Positions 1 to 6,212 of a DNA stretch of 13,463 bases are shown here, piece by piece. The stretch covers positions 1 to 13,463 of the forward strand of contig JAYTQQ010000040.1 in assembly GCA_043746635.1 (NCBI GenBank), given 5' to 3'. This stretch comes from JAYTQQ01 sp043746635 (GTDB taxonomy: Bacteria; Bdellovibrionota; Bdellovibrionia; Bdellovibrionales; JAMPXM01). A model generated the notes under the pieces. The model worked only from the letters and a program-made list of their open reading frames with translations, searched no databases and was not told where the DNA came from. The position numbers and the translations under genes are program-made. How positions within the stretch are numbered: the stretch's first letter is position 1; each line of letters opens with the position of its first letter.

Positions 1-59
1 CAGTTCAGGTGCGGAATTTGGAATTTATTCGTAGTTTCAATAATTAACGAATTAGTTCG

Positions 60-99
60 AGTGAAGGGCGTCGGTGTTCGAGTCCGGTCAGGGGCACCA
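60..99 (+). pseudogene. Degenerate 3' end of a tRNA, probably tRNA-Leu, ending in encoded CCA
   Basis: Bases 74-99 read like the last part of a tRNA gene: a TTCGAGT T-loop, a CCGGT half-stem, the acceptor strand CAGGGGC, discriminator A and an encoded CCA at 97-99. No matching 5' half (expected acceptor GCCCCTG) exists upstream in the window; bases 1-60 do not fold as a tRNA. The preceding GTCGG would pair with CCGGT, but two extra bases (TG) widen the T-loop to nine bases, so the copy is damaged. The AGGGGCACCA end and TTCGAGTCCGG arm resemble tRNA-Leu genes. Such orphan 3' ends are typical relics left where an integrative element recombined with a tRNA gene. The intact source copy should lie outside the window. 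Confidence 0.55.
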
Positions 100-254
100 C
101 TTAGACGATTTGGTAAGCAAATAAATTACGCCGTAAAGGGTCTGTCTTTACAGCTCTAGGCTTGTTCTGCTAAAAATGTTTAATTCAGTTAAGCTCGAAT
201 GGGTGTGCCATCTATATGGATTAATTCACATTGGACCGCTCAACTTTTGTCAAT

Positions 255-677
255 TCACGAATCGAACTCTAAATTTTGATCGAGAGCGGCCTTAGCAATG
301 CAGAGCGACCTGACGATCAACCGATTGCAGGCACTGATTTTTTCCTCCGATTCCGCTTCCGCTCCCGCCGAAAGGATACTCCGAAGTTGTAATTTTAAGA
401 TGTAAGACATCTGGGCGATCAGAACGGCCCTTTCTGATGATTGGTAAAGTTCGAGGGTATATTCGCACATATCCTGCGAGCGAATTAGGGGTAGATCGTT
501 TGCGAAAGAAATTAAGTTCTTGAACAAAATGGGTTCATCTTTCGCGGCCAAGTAAAGAGTTGAAACAAACAAGGTCGCCCAGGTCTCATGCATGGTTTGA
601 AATCTAAATGCAAAAGTTGAATCTTCGGTGGAAGAAGGGAGGCTTTGCTTGCAAGCATTTTTGTTCGCCGCGCTCAT
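255..677 (-). CDS. Hypothetical protein, 140 residues, in the integration region
   Basis: I do not recognise this protein. It starts with ATG behind a GGAG Shine-Dalgarno sequence eight bases upstream, on the complement of the ctcc at 685-688. It has no signal peptide. The middle (about residues 30-130) is rich in Leu, Ala and Ser, with alternating hydrophobic stretches that suggest a small alpha-helical, soluble protein. Four cysteines are scattered (residues 8, 70, 116 and 125) without a metal-binding pattern. It lies between a broken tRNA 3' end and a tRNA-Arg(CCT), on the same strand as the recombinase gene, so it is probably cargo or a leftover of an integrated element. Function unknown. 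Confidence 0.6.
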   Translation of the reverse strand: MSAANKNACKQSLPSSTEDSTFAFRFQTMHETWATLFVSTLYLAAKDEPILFKNLISFANDLPLIRSQDMCEYTLELYQSSERAVLIAQMSYILKLQLRSILSAGAEAESEEKISACNRLIVRSLCIAKAALDQNLEFDS

Positions 678-734
678 ATATTTTTCTCCGACCTAAAAAT
701 TCTTTAGCAATTTTGTCTGCAGTGACGAAGAGTA

Positions 735-807
735 TGTCAGCGCCCAGAATCGAACTGGGATTAGAAGGTTAGGAACCGACGGTTTTGTCCAATTAAACTA
801 CGCCGAC
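735..807 (-). tRNA. tRNA-Arg(CCT), aberrant anticodon stem, no encoded CCA
   Basis: The complement folds as a 73-base tRNA. The acceptor stem GTCGGCG/CGCTGAC closes completely with one G-T pair. TA occupies positions 8-9, the D-stem is GTTT/AAAC with a GG-containing loop, and the T-arm is CCCAG-TTCGATT-CTGGG. The anticodon loop is TTCCTAA, giving anticodon CCT (complement of 771-773), which reads the AGG arginine codon. The anticodon stem GTCGG/CCTTC has two adjacent mismatches (27-43 pairs, 28-42 is T-T, 29-41 is C-T). The discriminator is A followed by TAC, so CCA is not encoded. The gene lies 37 bases past the recombinase stop. The stem mismatches beside an intact loop suggest a hybrid of two tRNA halves joined in the loop; it may or may not be functional. 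Confidence 0.75.
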
Positions 808-844
808 ATAAGAAACAAGAATGTACTCTGTCTTGCTTTTAAAC

Positions 845-2053
845 TCAAGTTTCATCGGGCGTCCAATTCTCGTCGTCAAAGAATTCGTCTCTAATCGCGT
901 AAAGATTGGTCGTTTGAAGGTCGGCGTGACCGGCACAGTCTCGGACGTCGATTTGCGGATGGCCTGCTTTTAACGCTTTCGTTATGAATGTGCGTCTGAA
1001 GTCGTGCATTTTATAATTCAAACCAAGACGGACCATTTCTTGGCTTATCATTCGACTGAGCGTGTTCGGGTGCATGAGGTCAGGCAGTTTTTGAATGAGC
1101 TCGTAAACTTCTTTGTTCGTGATAAACCAATAAAATACTTTTCGATCTTTGTTGTTTTTGAGCGGGCCGAAATTTGGTCTGTTGGGTTCCGGCAAAGTGA
1201 CGAGCTGTCGTTGAGCATGAAAATAGTTTTTTTTAACGTCTGTGATTTTGACGCCGAGAGTTTCGGCATCTCGAAAGCCAAGGTAGTACGCGAGCTTTAT
1301 AAACGGTAAAATATTCGGATCTGTTTTCTTTATAATAGTTTGCCAGTGTTCGTCTTTTACAAATTTACCTCGGCCATCACGCTTACCATCAAGATTTCTT
1401 TTTGCATCGTGACGGCTCAGTACTGCACTTGGAATGGGATCGAAAACTAAAAGCGGAAATAAGCGAGGATTGTTTTTATGGATGTACTTGATAAAACGAT
1501 TCGCGTACATGACGGCGTTCTTGATTGTCTTACCTGACCAAAAAGCACCTTCTTCATGCAGTCTTATTTTTTGCCATTTCGAATCGCTCATTCCTTCTGG
1601 CTTTTCATTCATCAAAGCTTTGCCCCAAATGTCTTGTTTTGTGTACCAATCAACTGGGTCCGGAAGTTCCATCTTGTGAACAAAAAAGTGTAGAAACTTA
1701 ACTTTTACCATTGTGTTAATTTGCAGGGCCATGTGCTGGCTGTTTTGGTTCGCCCGAATGTGCGTCTCCCATTGGTCAATGAGTTCTTGAGTGATAAATT
1801 TATGCTTGATCTCGTAGGCTTCTTTGGCTCTCTTAAGCGCCGCTTCGTACTCGCCATTCAGCCGAGTCACAAACGCCTCAATGTCGGAGTCGGTCATGTC
1901 TTTATACTGAAGGCGAGGGTATCGCTGCCAGACGGTCTTGCCGTCGATCTTCGTGCATCTCTTGATGACCGTTGTTACTTTGCCGCGTTGGGTTTCGTTG
2001 ACGATATACCAACGAGACCAGTCTTCGTCGCTGTCTAAAGCTCTTTTGCCCAT
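845..2053 (-). CDS. Tyrosine recombinase / phage-type integrase
   Basis: This 402-residue protein is a tyrosine site-specific recombinase, the type that inserts and excises genomic islands or prophages at tRNA genes. The C-terminal catalytic domain shows the expected residues in order: Arg261 in GFRDAETLG, a lysine in the PLKNNKDRK hairpin (Lys299 or Lys302), His350 and Arg353 in HDFRR, His376 in GHADLQTTNLY, and the nucleophile Tyr385. All are present, so the enzyme looks active. Residues about 85-200 match the position of the SAM-like core-binding domain, and the basic N-terminus (1-60) resembles an arm-binding domain. The start is ATG with an AGGG Shine-Dalgarno five bases upstream. It lies between two tRNA-Arg(CCT) sequences, which fits a tRNA-Arg-specific integrase. 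No excisionase gene is visible beside it. Confidence 0.95.
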   Translation of the reverse strand: MGKRALDSDEDWSRWYIVNETQRGKVTTVIKRCTKIDGKTVWQRYPRLQYKDMTDSDIEAFVTRLNGEYEAALKRAKEAYEIKHKFITQELIDQWETHIRANQNSQHMALQINTMVKVKFLHFFVHKMELPDPVDWYTKQDIWGKALMNEKPEGMSDSKWQKIRLHEEGAFWSGKTIKNAVMYANRFIKYIHKNNPRLFPLLVFDPIPSAVLSRHDAKRNLDGKRDGRGKFVKDEHWQTIIKKTDPNILPFIKLAYYLGFRDAETLGVKITDVKKNYFHAQRQLVTLPEPNRPNFGPLKNNKDRKVFYWFITNKEVYELIQKLPDLMHPNTLSRMISQEMVRLGLNYKMHDFRRTFITKALKAGHPQIDVRDCAGHADLQTTNLYAIRDEFFDDENWTPDET

Positions 2054-2087
2054 ACAATCCCTATCGGAATTGACTAGACTAAACTAT

Positions 2088-2116
2088 AGTATACGGCCGG
2101 ATAATGTTATCCAACC
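2088..2116 (-). promoter_or_regulatory. Putative integrase promoter with overlapping palindrome
   Basis: On the minus strand a TATACT box (complement of 2088-2093) lies about 35 bases upstream of the integrase start, giving a leader of roughly 27 bases. The expected -35 position holds GGTTGG, far from consensus, so the promoter may be weak or need an activator. The palindrome GGATAATGTTATCC (2099-2112) lies across the spacer and the -35 region and could be an operator. This is pattern reading only. Confidence 0.35.
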
Positions 2117-2140
2117 GAGCCCGTAGATTCTTATCCAACC
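2107..2140. repeat. Direct repeat TTATCCAACC, two copies 24 bases apart
   Basis: TTATCCAACC occurs at 2107-2116 and 2131-2140, just upstream of the integrase gene. The inner 8-mer TATCCAAC recurs at 2230-2237 in the D-loop of the tRNA-Arg fragment. Short direct repeats near the attachment site and integrase gene are where arm-type integrase binding sites usually lie, but the third copy may simply be conserved tRNA sequence. Confidence 0.4.
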
Positions 2141-2212
2141 AAATCCGTTCAAATGGTTAATTGTCAGACAATCTAAGGTTTTAAAGGGAGTCTCAATTTG
2201 AGAAGGGGATTC

Positions 2213-2251
2213 TTAGGAAACTCTTGCTCTATCCAACTGAGCTACGTCGTC
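2213..2251 (-). pseudogene. 5' half of a tRNA-Arg(CCT), cut in the anticodon loop
   Basis: The complement of 2213-2251 is a clean tRNA 5' half: acceptor strand GACGACG, TA, D-stem GCTC/GAGC with loop AGTTGGATA, then AGAGT and the anticodon loop TTCCTAA with anticodon CCT. A tRNA would continue with ACTCT to pair with AGAGT; instead the sequence reads GAATCCCC, with no T-arm and no CGTCGTC acceptor strand. Tract identity therefore stops exactly at the anticodon loop. The half lies upstream of the integrase and shares TTCCTAA with the tRNA at 735-807. It is best read as one end (attL or attR) of an element that recombined in the loop; the matching 3' half is not in the window. Confidence 0.7.
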
Positions 2252-2306
2252 TCTTTGAAAGGCTTCACGGATTTTCTACAACGATTGGGAGTCGTGAGGC
2301 AAGTGC

Positions 2307-2546
2307 CTATCTGCCCGTTTCGAGACGATCTTGTACGACACGGCTATTGTTAGGGACACGGATGTCATAAACTTCTGCTTTGGATTGGGAGCGGAAATAA
2401 GGAAGATTCGATTCTATTTGGTGATGGGATTGAACAAAAAAGCCTAAAATCGTCACTAAAGAGACCACAAAAAGCCAAAATTCCCAATCGTTTCGCTCGA
2501 TACGAAGAAGTTTAGTGAGGGTTTTCGTTTTTAAAGCTTTTGACAT
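2307..2546 (-). CDS. Small single-pass membrane protein, unknown function
   Basis: I do not recognise this 79-residue protein. Residues 1-20 are basic (seven Lys or Arg), followed by one hydrophobic segment at about 22-38 (FWLFVVSLVTILGFFV) and a polar tail of about 40 residues. The positive-inside rule predicts a short cytoplasmic N-terminus and a periplasmic C-terminus. The ATG has a GGAG Shine-Dalgarno five bases upstream, which supports real translation. It follows the 118-residue gene on the same strand after 93 bases. It is just outside the tRNA fragment that ends the integration region, so it probably belongs to the backbone chromosome. Function unknown. Confidence 0.6.
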   Translation of the reverse strand: MSKALKTKTLTKLLRIERNDWEFWLFVVSLVTILGFFVQSHHQIESNLPYFRSQSKAEVYDIRVPNNSRVVQDRLETGR

Positions 2547-2639
2547 CTATTCTCCATGCTTGGGATCACATTCGAGCGACTGACTGAGGGCCCACCCGAT
2601 ATTTACTTCAAATTGAGTGCCAATTTTTAGGATGCGAAA

Positions 2640-2996
2640 CTAATTGATTTTCTGCTTTTTAGACTGCCTCAAGAGCGGAAACTGAACCTTCGAAAAGCTC
2701 TCGCTTTCTTTTGCGGGCGGTGCCTTTGGTTCGACTTTTTTAGAGTGTTTCTTTCGGTAACTTGCGAGCTCCAGATGGCCGTAAGTTTTTTTGCGGTACA
2801 TTTCAAGAACCTCTTCTTTTAAATCATCTTCAAGCATCTTCAGAAATTTTGGAGGAATAAAACCTTGAGTCTTAAGTGCCGTAATATAATTTTCGACCAC
2901 TCTTGAAACGAGCATGCCCTCAGTATCTTCTCCGAGAAGAGAGTTCTGCAGTTGTTGATCGAAAATACTAAACAAAAGATCACGCTTCGCGCGCAT
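2640..2996 (-). CDS. Hypothetical helical cytoplasmic protein, 118 residues
   Basis: No family is recognised. Residues 1-85 are predicted mainly helical, with amphipathic stretches such as VSRVVENYITALKTQG and LKMLEDDLKEEVLEMYRK. Residues 86-118 form a very basic, Lys-, Pro- and Ser-rich tail likely to be disordered. There is no signal peptide or membrane segment. The start is well supported by a GGAGG Shine-Dalgarno five bases before the ATG. The gene is divergent from the NFACT gene, with a 96-base shared intergenic region, and may be co-transcribed with the small membrane protein gene downstream. The basic tail could bind nucleic acid, but nothing in the sequence shows it. Confidence 0.7.
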   Translation of the reverse strand: MRAKRDLLFSIFDQQLQNSLLGEDTEGMLVSRVVENYITALKTQGFIPPKFLKMLEDDLKEEVLEMYRKKTYGHLELASYRKKHSKKVEPKAPPAKESESFSKVQFPLLRQSKKQKIN

Positions 2997-3092
2997 GAAA
3001 TCCTCCGGCTTGAGTGGTCTATGATATTTTTCGGACGATTTTCGAAATAATTAGAGTACAGATCCTGCAATTTTTAGATTAGGCTAAAGTCC

Positions 3093-4379
3093 ATGAAGGG
3101 TTTAAACCAAGCCGAGCTTGAACAAATATGCGAAGAGATTCAGGCCTGGGTCGGGTCACAGCTGCAAGAAGTTGTCGCCAATGATAGCCATGTCGCACTA
3201 GGCTTCTATCACGATCAAGAAGTGCGCTGGATGATGTTTGATTTCGCCACCCAGTCGCCGGTGTTTCTTCTACTCGATGACTTACAGGTGAGGCGCCTGC
3301 AAAAGCAAACCAAGCCGCTCACCCTTTTCATCCGTGCCCATTTCGAGGGAAGGAGGCTTCAGGCGGTTGCCCTCGCCAAAGACCAGGGACGCGTCGTGAA
3401 CCTTTCTTTTCACTCTGATGAATCTCTTTCTTTTGAGATTATTTTATTTTCATTTGCCAAGAATTTTACGGCTCACGCAGGCCATAAGAAGATCCATTTC
3501 TTTAAACCAAAAGAACTGGTTCAAAGAGACTCTTCAGCGGTTGCGGATACTTCTTCGATGAGCGTTAGATCTTTTCACAGCATCCAAAAGGAGTGGCTCG
3601 CCGAGAAAGGCTTGGGCGGAGAGAAAAAATCTCAAACGACAGAGAAAACGGATCAAACTCAAAAGCAGATTCAGAAAAAAACGGTCGCGCTCGAAAAAAT
3701 GCTGAGTGATATTCTGCAGAAGAGCTTGAACAAATGGGGTGAAGCCGGCGAGTGGCTGAAGATGCATCAGACTTTAAAGGTGGCTGACGAATTTAAGACA
3801 CTCATTGATCCCGAGAAAACTTTGAGCCAAAATATAGAGATCTGTTTTCAAAAGGCGAAAGACCAAGAGCGTAAGTTAGCTGTCGCTCGTGAGCGCGCCG
3901 AGGTCCTCAAGAAAGAAGTAGACAGGCTCACAAAATCTTTGACGGACGGTTCTGCTGCAGCGCCAAATCTAAAATCTCCACCTCCAAAAAAGAATTTTCT
4001 GCAAAGAGTCGGTGCGCAGGCCCGTACTTTGAAGCTTGATGACAAGCTCGTCGCCTATATCGGAAAGTCGGCAAAAGATAACCTTGATATTTTGCGTCGG
4101 GCCCAGCCCTTTGATTTGTGGCTCCATATTCGAGATACTCCGAGCGCCCACGTCATCGTTCGTCGAACGCGCGAACGGCAAGTGACTGATTTGGAGCTTC
4201 GCAAAATCGGGGCGTGGCTCATCAGTGAAAATTTTGGCAAAAAAGCGAAAGATAAGTCAGGCGAAACCTTTGATTTGATTGTCTGTGAATGTCGTTTTGT
4301 GAAACCCATCAAGGGTGATAAATTAAGCCGCGTAAATTTTCAAAATGACAGAACCGTTCGTTTGAAATTCGAAGTCTGA
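3093..4379 (+). CDS. NFACT (RqcH/Tae2-like) family protein, short form
   Basis: NFACT proteins bind stalled 50S-peptidyl-tRNA complexes; full-length bacterial RqcH adds C-terminal alanine tails. This 428-residue protein has a reduced N-terminal domain (about 1-125), a charged coiled-coil region (about 185-283) and a clear C-terminal NFACT-R domain (about 318-425). That domain has the typical YIGKSAKDN, FDLWLHIRDTPSAHVIVRR and RFVKPIKGDKLSRVNFQNDRTV stretches. RqcH proteins are usually near 570 residues, so internal helical parts are shortened or missing. The Asp-Arg pair needed for tRNA binding in RqcH seems to correspond to Gly99-Arg100, in DQGRVVNLSF, so tailing activity is doubtful. The ATG has only a weak AGG upstream; an in-frame stop at 3075-3077 rules out a much longer N-terminus. 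Confidence 0.85.
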   Translation: MKGLNQAELEQICEEIQAWVGSQLQEVVANDSHVALGFYHDQEVRWMMFDFATQSPVFLLLDDLQVRRLQKQTKPLTLFIRAHFEGRRLQAVALAKDQGRVVNLSFHSDESLSFEIILFSFAKNFTAHAGHKKIHFFKPKELVQRDSSAVADTSSMSVRSFHSIQKEWLAEKGLGGEKKSQTTEKTDQTQKQIQKKTVALEKMLSDILQKSLNKWGEAGEWLKMHQTLKVADEFKTLIDPEKTLSQNIEICFQKAKDQERKLAVARERAEVLKKEVDRLTKSLTDGSAAAPNLKSPPPKKNFLQRVGAQARTLKLDDKLVAYIGKSAKDNLDILRRAQPFDLWLHIRDTPSAHVIVRRTRERQVTDLELRKIGAWLISENFGKKAKDKSGETFDLIVCECRFVKPIKGDKLSRVNFQNDRTVRLKFEV

Positions 4380-4418
4380 GTTTCGGGGCTTTTTCCTGCC
4401 AAAAATGCATTGAGTCAG

Positions 4419-4432
4419 CAAGCTCGAGCTTG
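4419..4432. promoter_or_regulatory. 14-bp palindrome, possible operator of the exporter operon
   Basis: CAAGCTCGAGCTTG is a perfect 14-bp inverted repeat whose last three bases overlap the TTGACA -35 box of the predicted operon promoter. A dimeric regulator bound here would block RNA polymerase. There is no T-run after it, so it is not an intrinsic terminator for the NFACT gene. No adjacent regulator gene is present. Confidence 0.4.
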
Positions 4433-4457
4433 ACACTCTGGCCAGGGTGCATAGGAT
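4430..4457 (+). promoter_or_regulatory. Sigma-70-type promoter of the Gld-type exporter operon
   Basis: A perfect TTGACA (4430-4435) is followed after 16 bases by TAGGAT (4452-4457), a four-of-six match to TATAAT. Transcription would start near 4464, leaving a leader of about 34 bases before the ATG at 4498. It lies in the 118-base gap between the NFACT gene and the exporter ATPase gene, the only gap of that size before the end of the six-gene operon. Confidence 0.6.
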
Positions 4458-4497
4458 TTTGATGTTACATCTCAGTGACATTTCTAGGAGAAACATC

Positions 4498-5436
4498 ATG
4501 ATTGAAGTGCGCGATTTGACGAAGACTTATGGTCAAAGAACTGCGATCAGCAAGCTCAATTTTTCAGTGGCAAAAGGCGAAGTCGTCGGTTTTCTAGGCC
4601 CCAATGGTGCCGGTAAAACAACAACGATGAAAATCATCACCGGATTTATGGCCCCTTCGAGCGGCTCGGTTCAGGTTGCTGGTTTCGACGTTTTTGAGGA
4701 TCCCATTGAGGTGAAAAAAAGAATCGGCTATTTGCCAGAGACCCCGCCAGTCTACGTCGACATGCGTGTTCGTGAGTATCTTAAATTCGTTGCGCAGCTC
4801 AAAGGTGTGCCCGACGAAAAACTCACTTCACTTGTCAACAACGCAATTGATAAAACCGATTTAGGTGCGGTGGCAGAGCGTCTCATCGGTAATTTATCAA
4901 AAGGTTTTCGTCAACGTGTTGGCATTTCTCAGGCACTGGTTTCAGATCCAGAAATTTTGATTCTCGATGAACCCACCGTCGGACTCGATCCACGGCAAGT
5001 GGCCGAAATTAGAAATCTGATCAAGAGTCTTGCAGGCCAACACACCATTTTGCTTTCAACCCACATTTTACCTGAAGTGCAGGCAAGCTGCGAACGTATC
5101 ATTATCATCAATCAAGGCCACATCGTCGCCGAAGATACCCTCGACGGAATTGCTAAAAAAATGTCAGGCTCAGGCCGCGTGATCGTGCGTGTTCAAACTT
5201 CGAGCGATCAGTTGTTAACGGCCATTCGTGGTGTTTCGGGCGTTCGAAGTGTCGCAGTCGGTGCGAATCATTCGCTCGAAATTGAAACCGATGGCAAAGA
5301 CGGAATATCGCAGCAGATCGCTTCGCAAGTGGTGAGTAGCGGCGCCGGTCTCATCGAGATTCGTGCTGAAAGTATGAACCTCGAAGACGTCTTTTTGAAA
5401 CTCACTTCTAAAGAAGAGCAACAGGGAGTTTTGTAA
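4498..5436 (+). CDS. ABC transporter ATPase, GldA-like (ABC-2 type)
   Basis: This 312-residue protein is the nucleotide-binding subunit of an ABC-2 exporter. Motifs in order are Walker A GPNGAGKTT (34-42), a Q-loop region GYLPETPPVY with Glu81 where Gln is usual (common in this subfamily), signature LSKGFRQ (133-139), Walker B ILILDEPT (153-160), D-loop GLD and switch His189. All ATPase residues are present. The tail (about 220-312) is an extra alpha/beta domain typical of GldA and related drug-export ATPases. The ATG at 4498 is preferred to an upstream in-frame GTG at 4447 because AGGAG lies seven bases before it and the protein then begins right at the ABC fold. The stop overlaps the permease start by one base. 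Confidence 0.95.
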   Translation: MIEVRDLTKTYGQRTAISKLNFSVAKGEVVGFLGPNGAGKTTTMKIITGFMAPSSGSVQVAGFDVFEDPIEVKKRIGYLPETPPVYVDMRVREYLKFVAQLKGVPDEKLTSLVNNAIDKTDLGAVAERLIGNLSKGFRQRVGISQALVSDPEILILDEPTVGLDPRQVAEIRNLIKSLAGQHTILLSTHILPEVQASCERIIIINQGHIVAEDTLDGIAKKMSGSGRVIVRVQTSSDQLLTAIRGVSGVRSVAVGANHSLEIETDGKDGISQQIASQVVSSGAGLIEIRAESMNLEDVFLKLTSKEEQQGVL

Positions 5437-6209
5437 TGAAAGCAATTTGGATTATCGCAAGAAAAGAAGTGCGTTCACTGCTAGCGAGCCCTTTGTTTTG
5501 GGTCATCACTGGCATTTGCACTTTAGCGTGGTCGCTGAAATTTGTGAAAGACGTCGGTGATTTTGCGGCCTCCTCTGCCATGTCTGGAATGCAACCCGGG
5601 GGCGACGGCGCAGGCCCTAGTCTGATGTACCAAGTTTTCGCGGCTCATTTATCCTTCGTCAATTTCATTCTGATTCTGGCGGTTGCTGGTTTTACGATGA
5701 GACTTTTTGCCGAAGAGACCCGCAACCGAACACTTGATTTACTTCTCACAAGCCCGGTCACGAGCACGCAAATCACCCTCGGAAAATTTTTAGGTGGTTT
5801 GCTCGTTGCTTGGACGATGGTTGCGATCGCCGCTATCTACCCAATTTCTCTCGTTCCGATTGCGAGTTTCGACTGGGGGCCATTGATAACGGCTTTCATT
5901 GGTTTATTTTTGACCGTGGGTTGTTATGTCGGGATTGGTATGATGATGTCGTCGTTCACTCAGCATCCGGTACTCGCGGTGATTTTTGCTTTGATCGGTA
6001 ATGTGATGCTTTGGTTCGTCGGGCTTTTTCTTGAAGGAGCTGAGGGTCCTTTCTGGACGGCCGTGAAAGATCAAGTCACACTTGGCAATCACTTCACCAA
6101 TTTCATCAAGGGCGGAATGAATCTTTCGAGCCTTGTCTATTTTGCGAGTGCCATGTTCATCTGTGTTTTTATCACTCAACGAGTTGTTGAGTCGCATCGC
6201 TGGAGATAA
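5436..6209 (+). CDS. ABC-2 type permease, GldF-like
   Basis: This 257-residue integral membrane protein is the permease partner of the ATPase before it. About six hydrophobic segments are visible (near residues 20-37, 73-91, 117-140, 148-171, 178-198 and 230-248). The cytoplasmic loop after the second segment holds the typical GldF/ABC-2 motif EETRNRTLDLLLTSPV (93-108), and HFTNFIKGGMN (219-229) matches the conserved extracytoplasmic stretch before the last helix. A Gly/Ser/Met-rich loop lies at 44-62. The ATG overlaps the ATPase stop (taATG) with GGGAG seven bases upstream, so the two are translated together. In Bacteroidota the homologues take part in gliding and type 9 secretion; in other phyla the substrate is unknown. 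Confidence 0.92.
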   Translation: MKAIWIIARKEVRSLLASPLFWVITGICTLAWSLKFVKDVGDFAASSAMSGMQPGGDGAGPSLMYQVFAAHLSFVNFILILAVAGFTMRLFAEETRNRTLDLLLTSPVTSTQITLGKFLGGLLVAWTMVAIAAIYPISLVPIASFDWGPLITAFIGLFLTVGCYVGIGMMMSSFTQHPVLAVIFALIGNVMLWFVGLFLEGAEGPFWTAVKDQVTLGNHFTNFIKGGMNLSSLVYFASAMFICVFITQRVVESHRWR

Positions 6210-6212
6210 GCT

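Noticed and set aside
121..160. Hairpin GTAAAG/CTTTAC
   Set aside because: Six pairs with a seven-base loop and no T-run on either strand; no support as terminator or RNA element.
255..285. TTCGATT T-loop-like string on the minus strand
   Set aside because: The flanks do not pair as a T-stem, and the string is the end of the 140-residue coding sequence.
808..844. Hairpin CAAGA/TCTTG after the integrase stop as a terminator
   Set aside because: The stem is only five base pairs with a ten-base loop and a broken T-run; too weak to call.
2840..3070. 76-residue minus-strand open frame overlapping the 118-residue gene
   Set aside because: It is in another frame of the same region, has no good Shine-Dalgarno, and the 118-residue frame has GGAGG.
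4447..4497. In-frame GTG start extending the ATPase by 17 residues
   Set aside because: The extension overlaps the predicted promoter, is not part of the ABC fold, and the ATG at 4498 has AGGAG at ideal spacing.
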